Shown here: positions 21,953 through 25,394 of the stretch, piece after piece
How positions within the stretch are numbered: position 1 is the stretch's first letter
Layout of the letters: every line of letters starts with the position of its first letter
Assembly (NCBI GenBank): GCA_034663685.1
Contig: JAXDJC010000169.1
Location: forward strand, 1 to 25,394
DNA from: AC-37 sp034663685
Lineage (GTDB): Bacteria > Actinomycetota > Thermoleophilia > Solirubrobacterales > Thermoleophilaceae
Length of the DNA: 25,394 nucleotides
Reading direction: 5' to 3'
Translations under genes and position numbers: made by a program
Notes under the pieces: generated by a model
The model's database searches: none
What the model was told of the DNA's origin: nothing
The model's input: the letters and a program-made list of their open reading frames with translations, nothing else

Positions 21953-23151
21953 CCGCCCGACGGCTCGACCGCGTGCGCGCCGACACAGAGGCGCTCGCGG
22001 CGATGCAGCGCGGGTCGGCGTCGCCCGGCGAGTTGGCCGCGGCGGAGTGGGGGGCGGGGCGACTGCGCGACGCGGGCGCGGTGGACGTGCGGGTGGCGCG
22101 ATTCCGCTACCAGCGCACGCTGGCGGAGCGCACCGTGCCGCACCTGGCCGCCGGCCTCGTGGCGGCGCGCGTCGGCGGCCGTGCCGGGGCTGCTCTCGCG
22201 CTGGCGGCGCTCGTCTCGTTCGAGCTCGACTTCGGCGGCCGCTCGCAGTGGCTGGGGCGGTTCGTGCCGGCGGGCGACGGGGCGAACGCGACCGCGCGGG
22301 TGCCCGCCGCGGGAGAGCGCCGGCGCACGCTCGTGCTCGTGGCCCACCACGACGCGACCCACGAGGCGTTCGGGTGGAACCACCCGGAGCTGATCGGCTA
22401 CGGCACGCGCGACCGGGTCAGGGCGCTGCTGGGCAAGGAGCCGGATCCGGACGTGATGGACTCGCCCACGACCGGGGTCAAGCTCGCGTTCGCCGCGGTG
22501 GCGCTCGGGGGACTCGGCGGCGGGAGAGCGCTGCGCGCGCTCGGCTCGGCCGGTCTCGGCGCGGCGATCGCCCTGGCGGTCGACGCCCTGCTCCGCGGGC
22601 CGGTGCCCGGCGCCAGCGACAACGCTACCGGCGTGGCGGGCGTGCTGTCGATGGTGGAGCGCATCGCGGCCGAGCCGCTCCCGGGCACCGAGGTGATCGC
22701 GGTGCTCACCGGCTGCGAGGAGTCGGGCATGGGAGGGATGGCGGCGTGGCTTCGGGGCGAGGGGGCGCGGCTCGACCCGGGCTCCACGCTGGTGCTCGGG
22801 CTCGACACCCTCGGCGCGGGCGACCCGATCGTGTCGCGCGCGGAGGGCTCGATCGTGCCCTGGCGCTTCCGCGAGCGCGACCTCGACTGGGCAGACCGCG
22901 GCGCGGCCCGCGCGGGCATGCCGCCGCCGCGGCGCGTGCAGCTCGGCGGCTGGACCGACCCGCTGCTGGCCGTGCACGCCGGCCTCCCGGCCGTCTCGCT
23001 TCTCTCGGCGCGCGGCAACCGCTTCACCAACTACCACCAGCCGACGGACACGCCCGACCGGGTGGACTGGGACTCCGTGGCCGCCTGCCTGCGCATGGCG
23101 GACGGGATCAGCGCGGAATGGGCGACGCAGAGACCGGGCCCTCTGCCCTGA
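21949..23151 (+). CDS. membrane-associated M28-family zinc peptidase
   Basis: 400 residues from CTG at 21949, which overlaps the TGA of the gene before (CTGA); GTG at 21973 is the alternative. All M28 zinc/catalytic positions are visible: VAHHDA (His133, Asp135), ASDNATG (bridging Asp224), GCEESG (Glu257/258), GLDTLG (Asp286) and NYHQPTDTPD (His363). Instead of the usual dozen or two residues, about 90 separate His133 from Asp224. The insert holds a hydrophobic stretch (GVKLAFAAVALGGLGG and LGAAIALAVDAL). A second hydrophobic stretch precedes the domain (HLAAGL...AALALAALVSF, 65-91). I infer a membrane-anchored aminopeptidase or related hydrolase. It converges with and overlaps the SRPBCC gene by 44 bases. 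Confidence 0.87.
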   Translation: MTARRLDRVRADTEALAAMQRGSASPGELAAAEWGAGRLRDAGAVDVRVARFRYQRTLAERTVPHLAAGLVAARVGGRAGAALALAALVSFELDFGGRSQWLGRFVPAGDGANATARVPAAGERRRTLVLVAHHDATHEAFGWNHPELIGYGTRDRVRALLGKEPDPDVMDSPTTGVKLAFAAVALGGLGGGRALRALGSAGLGAAIALAVDALLRGPVPGASDNATGVAGVLSMVERIAAEPLPGTEVIAVLTGCEESGMGGMAAWLRGEGARLDPGSTLVLGLDTLGAGDPIVSRAEGSIVPWRFRERDLDWADRGAARAGMPPPRRVQLGGWTDPLLAVHAGLPAVSLLSARGNRFTNYHQPTDTPDRVDWDSVAACLRMADGISAEWATQRPGPLP

Positions 23152-23623
23152 CCGCACGGCCCGCGAACTCGTCCACGAGGCCGGCGAGGGTCGCCGCGAA
23201 CCGCCGCCGCAGCCACCAGCGCCCGCCGAGCGCCAGCAGCGCGCGGTCGAGGCGCGAGGCCCGCTCCACCGCGGCCGCCAGTCGCACATGGGTCGAGTCG
23301 CCCTGCCGAGCGAGCGACCAGCTCACCCGCGCGCGGGTCCGATCGCCGATCTCGGCGGTGCCGATCAGGAGGCGCGGCGGCTTGACGGCCGCCACGCGGG
23401 TGGTCACGGTGCGCCGCACGCCGAGCGGACCGCGCAGCCGCACGGCGCCGCCCTCGGGCCGGCCGCCCTCGGGCCGGTGAAGGTCCAGGACCTCGACGAA
23501 GCGGTCGGCAACGATCCAGTGGTTGTCCAGGTCGTCGAGGAAGGCGAAGACCTCCTCGGGCGCAGCGGGCACGAGCGCCGTGGCCTCGACGTCGGCGGGG
23601 AGATCGGCGTCGTTCCGGGCCAC
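23108..23623 (-). CDS. SRPBCC (START-like) superfamily protein
   Basis: 171 residues. The start of the fold is clear: VEATALVPAAPEEVFAFLDDLDNHW, typical of polyketide-cyclase/SRPBCC ligand-binding proteins, with beta strands such as TVTTRVAAV and TRARVSWSLA, and a long C-terminal helix (LRRRFAATLAGLVDEFAGR). It contains a PEGGRPEGG tandem repeat. The GTG start has AGGAG 4 bases upstream. It lies 19 bases after the DUF4383 gene and is probably cotranscribed. Its ligand is unknown. The 3' end overlaps the convergent peptidase gene. Confidence 0.82.
   Translation of the reverse strand: MARNDADLPADVEATALVPAAPEEVFAFLDDLDNHWIVADRFVEVLDLHRPEGGRPEGGAVRLRGPLGVRRTVTTRVAAVKPPRLLIGTAEIGDRTRARVSWSLARQGDSTHVRLAAAVERASRLDRALLALGGRWWLRRRFAATLAGLVDEFAGRAVRAEGPVSASPIPR
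23448..23477. repeat. 15-bp perfect tandem duplication in the SRPBCC gene
   Basis: CCGCCCTCGGGCCGG occurs twice in tandem (23448-23462, 23463-23477), in frame, giving the repeated residues RPEGG in a loop of the SRPBCC protein. It looks like a recent slippage duplication. Confidence 0.8.
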
Positions 23624-23642
23624 GAGGCTCCTAACTTACGAC

Positions 23643-24089
23643 CTAGGTGTCGTTCGCAGGAGTGCCGGCGACGGTGGTCGGCCTGACGGCTGCGGGGGTC
23701 GCGGCGTACGCGGCCAGCCCGGCGACGCCGATCAGCAGGTGGAGCACGTTGTCCTCGGTGTTCACCGGGAGGAACCCGAGGATCTGGCCGCCGTCGCCCA
23801 CGGCGAAGCCCCAGATCGTGACGGCCACGTAGACAACGCCGATCCCGAGCGCGTAGGTGCGCGACGCCGAGTAGCTCAGCGCGAGCAGCCCGAGGGCCCC
23901 GCTGGCGATGTGCACCACGTTGTGCCAGCCGTTCACGTCGAGGATGCCGAGCACGCCGTCGACCTTGCCCGGCAAGCCGAAGCTGGCCGAGTAGAAGAAG
24001 CCGGCGATCCCGGCCACCACCAGCGTGGCCCCGACCACGAGCGCGTAGTACTGCGCGGGCGAGCGGCCTGTGGTGTTGTTCTCGTTCAT
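23643..24089 (-). CDS. DUF4383-type four-helix membrane protein
   Basis: 148 residues. After a polar start (NENNTTGRSPAQYYAL) come four hydrophobic segments: LVVGATLVVAGIAGFFY, VVHIASGALGLLALSY, YALGIGVVYVAVTIWGFAV and VLHLLIGVAGLAAYAA. The histidines in NGWHNVVH and DNVLHLL are at positions typical of DUF4383 proteins; function is unknown. The ATG is only 21 bases from the divergent flavin-reductase gene. An AATGAT hexamer 6 bases before the ATG may serve as -10 of a leaderless transcript. Confidence 0.85.
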   Translation of the reverse strand: MNENNTTGRSPAQYYALVVGATLVVAGIAGFFYSASFGLPGKVDGVLGILDVNGWHNVVHIASGALGLLALSYSASRTYALGIGVVYVAVTIWGFAVGDGGQILGFLPVNTEDNVLHLLIGVAGLAAYAATPAAVRPTTVAGTPANDT

Positions 24090-24110
24090 GCCTCGATCAT
24101 TACCGAATTC

Positions 24111-24596
24111 GTGACCGGCGCCTTCGACGCGATCGCCGGGCGGCTCGACTACCCGATGTTCGCGGTCACCACCGTCGGCTCCGGCGGGGAGCGCGCGGGG
24201 TGCCTCGTGGGCTTCGCCACGCAATGCAGCATCGACCCGGAGCGCTTCCTCGTGTGCGTGTCGAAGGAGAACCGCACCTACCGCGTGGCGCGCGGCGGCA
24301 GCGCCCTCGCCGTGCACGTGGTCCCGGCCGGCGCCAGGGACGTGGTGGAGCTGTTCGGCGGGGAGACCGCCGACGACGTGGACAAGTTCGAGCGCTGCGA
24401 GTGGCGCGAGGGGCCGGAGGGCCTCCCGATCCTCGCGCGCTGCCCGAGCTGGTTCGCCGGCCGGATCGTGGAGCGGGTCGACCTGGGTGACCACGTGGCG
24501 CACGTGATCGAGCCGTTCGCGGGCGAGGCCGGGCCGGACGAGCGCGCCTACCCGTTCTCGCGCGCCAAGCGCATCGAGCCGGGGCACGAGGCCTGA
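24111..24596 (+). CDS. flavin reductase-like FMN-binding split-barrel protein
   Basis: 161 residues from a GTG start. MFAVTTVGSGGERAGCLVGFATQCSI and PERFLVCVSKENRTY match the flavin reductase-like domain, which binds FMN or a related flavin. SALAVHVVPAG and DHVAHVIEPF continue the barrel. The first residues TGAFDAIAGRLDYP are normal for the family. It is probably an NAD(P)H:flavin reductase or a flavoprotein partner. It is followed after 2 bases by the Ddn-like gene, so the two very likely share an mRNA. Confidence 0.87.
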   Translation: MTGAFDAIAGRLDYPMFAVTTVGSGGERAGCLVGFATQCSIDPERFLVCVSKENRTYRVARGGSALAVHVVPAGARDVVELFGGETADDVDKFERCEWREGPEGLPILARCPSWFAGRIVERVDLGDHVAHVIEPFAGEAGPDERAYPFSRAKRIEPGHEA

Positions 24597-24598
24597 CG

Positions 24599-24952
24599 AT
24601 GGCGATCGACCCCGCGCTCGGCCAGCTCGACTACTGCTACCTGACCACCACCGGCCGGGTGAGCGGGGAGCCGCGCGAGATCGAGATCTGGTTCGGCCTC
24701 CGCGATGACACGGTCTACATGCTCTCCGGCGGCGGCGACCGCTCGGACTGGGTGCGCAACCTGATGGCCGACCCCGCCGTGAGCGTCCGGCTCGGCGACA
24801 CGACCTTCCGCGGGTCGGCGCGCGTGGTGGACGACCCGGACGAGCAGGCCGCCGCGCGGCCACTGGTACACGGCAAGTACGCGAGCGGCCCCGACCACAT
24901 GGCGAACTGGCGCGACCATGGGCTGCCGGTGGCCGTGGACCTCGAGGCGTAG
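24599..24952 (+). CDS. Ddn-like, probably F420-dependent oxidoreductase
   Basis: 117-residue split-barrel protein. LTTTGRVSGEPREIEIWF matches the conserved TTGRxSG segment of the deazaflavin-dependent nitroreductase (DUF385/Ddn) family. VYMLSGGGDRSDWVRNLMADPAV also matches, being the phosphate- and cofactor-binding loops with W..NL..P. Family members transfer hydride from F420H2 to quinones, nitro compounds or other acceptors. With the F420 pathway a few kilobases away, it is a likely user of the cofactor. It sits directly after the flavin-reductase-like gene. The substrate is unknown. Confidence 0.83.
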   Translation: MAIDPALGQLDYCYLTTTGRVSGEPREIEIWFGLRDDTVYMLSGGGDRSDWVRNLMADPAVSVRLGDTTFRGSARVVDDPDEQAAARPLVHGKYASGPDHMANWRDHGLPVAVDLEA

Positions 24953-24955
24953 CCT
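24950..24955 (+). promoter_or_regulatory. candidate -10 (TAGCCT) containing the upstream stop codon
   Basis: TAGCCT ends 8 bases before the ATG at 24964, and its TAG is also the stop codon of the Ddn-like gene. A leaderless promoter inside a gene end is inferred. Confidence 0.4.
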
Positions 24956-24963
24956 CTGGCGCG

Positions 24964-25394
24964 ATGGCCCTGCCCGCCGACCCCGCCGCCTTCGTGCTCG
25001 CCGCCGAGCAGGGGATCAACGAGTACGACCTCGACGCGACCGCCGGTGTCTACGCGCCGGACGGCCGGCTCGAGAACTACGTGGACGGGGCGTTCGAGGG
25101 CTGGGACGGGGCGGATCAGGTGCGTGCCGCCTGGGCGGCCTACCTCGACGCGATGAGGGAGCGCCGCTTCTCGCTTCGAAAGACGCTCGTCTCGGCCGCG
25201 GACGACACGATCGTCAACACCTGGACCGGCAGCCTCGGCGGCCGGACCGACGCCGAGGGCATCGAGTACTGGCGCTTCGGCGAGGACGGCCGCGTGCGCG
25301 AGCACCGCATGTACAGCCTGATGAACGTGAAGCCGGCCACGAGCCCGCTCGCGCGGCTGCGCATGGCGGCGGCGTATCCGCTCTCGGCGCGGGC
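24964..25394 (+). CDS. SnoaL/NTF2-like protein, cut off by the window edge
   Basis: 143 residues are visible and the frame is still open at the window end. INEYDLDATAGVYAPDGRLENY, GWDGADQVRAAWAAYL and the strands TIVNTWTGSLGG and IEYWRFGEDGRVREHRMY give the cone-shaped alpha+beta NTF2 fold seen in SnoaL-type cyclases, isomerases and ligand-binding proteins. The remainder (NVKPATSPLARLRMAAAYPL) runs into an added C-terminal part that cannot be seen. It lies 11 bases after the Ddn-like gene. Confidence 0.78.
   Translation, partial: MALPADPAAFVLAAEQGINEYDLDATAGVYAPDGRLENYVDGAFEGWDGADQVRAAWAAYLDAMRERRFSLRKTLVSAADDTIVNTWTGSLGGRTDAEGIEYWRFGEDGRVREHRMYSLMNVKPATSPLARLRMAAAYPLSAR

Noticed and set aside
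1..25394. mobile elements, prophage or CRISPR arrays
   Set aside because: I found no transposase, integrase, capsid or cas-like sequence and no regularly spaced direct repeats; the only tandem repeats are two short in-frame duplications.

Overview
The window is very GC-rich bacterial DNA with dense, tightly packed genes, many GTG/TTG starts and strong G/C at third codon positions. Gene content (fused FbiC, CofD/CofC/CofE, an F420:NADP oxidoreductase, crotonyl-CoA reductase-like enzyme, many small SDR, SRPBCC and DUF4383-type proteins) points to an actinobacterium. My best guess, by inference only, is the Thermoleophilia (Solirubrobacterales-like). It reads as ordinary chromosome: I see no insertion sequence, phage gene, tRNA, rRNA or CRISPR array.

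Layout. Positions 1-3577 (minus strand) hold a cut-off small protein, a crotonyl-CoA carboxylase/reductase-like enzyme, and a MarR regulator overlapping a 14-helix drug exporter. Position 3673 starts a plus-strand coiled-coil protein with a PD-(D/E)XK-like nuclease core. Positions 5096-9653 (minus) hold a lipoprotein, a PlsC-type acyltransferase with a small charged protein, and a YgfZ protein overlapping a secreted HExxH protease. Positions 9681-11136 (plus) are a three-gene overlapping chain ending in an SDR, followed by an aquaporin.

The core of the window is coenzyme F420. FbiC (12238-14415, plus) makes the deazaflavin Fo. A minus-strand operon, npdG-cofD-cofC-cofE (20245 down to 17139), makes and charges the phospholactyl-type side chain, adds glutamates and links F420 to NADP. 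Between them lie a cupin, a secreted clan GH-A glycosidase and a secreted NlpC/P60 protein. Near the right edge a Ddn-like protein (24599-24952) is a likely F420 user. The separate FMN domain of mycobacterial FbiB is not present here.

Divergent from npdG is a plus-strand set: an SDR, an HMG-CoA lyase-like enzyme and a membrane-anchored M28 peptidase. After that come SRPBCC and DUF4383 genes (minus), then a flavin-reductase-like protein, the Ddn-like protein and a cut-off SnoaL/NTF2-like protein (plus).

Points of most interest: an F420 operon in which no gene starts with ATG; three gene junctions where a CTG codon overlapping the upstream TGA is the best or only start; repeated TAGNCT hexamers 7-9 bases before start codons, which suggests leaderless transcripts; a perfect inverted repeat formed by two opposing -10 elements between npdG and the SDR; a 99-bp nested palindrome after the aquaporin; and an unusual nuclease-like coiled-coil protein.
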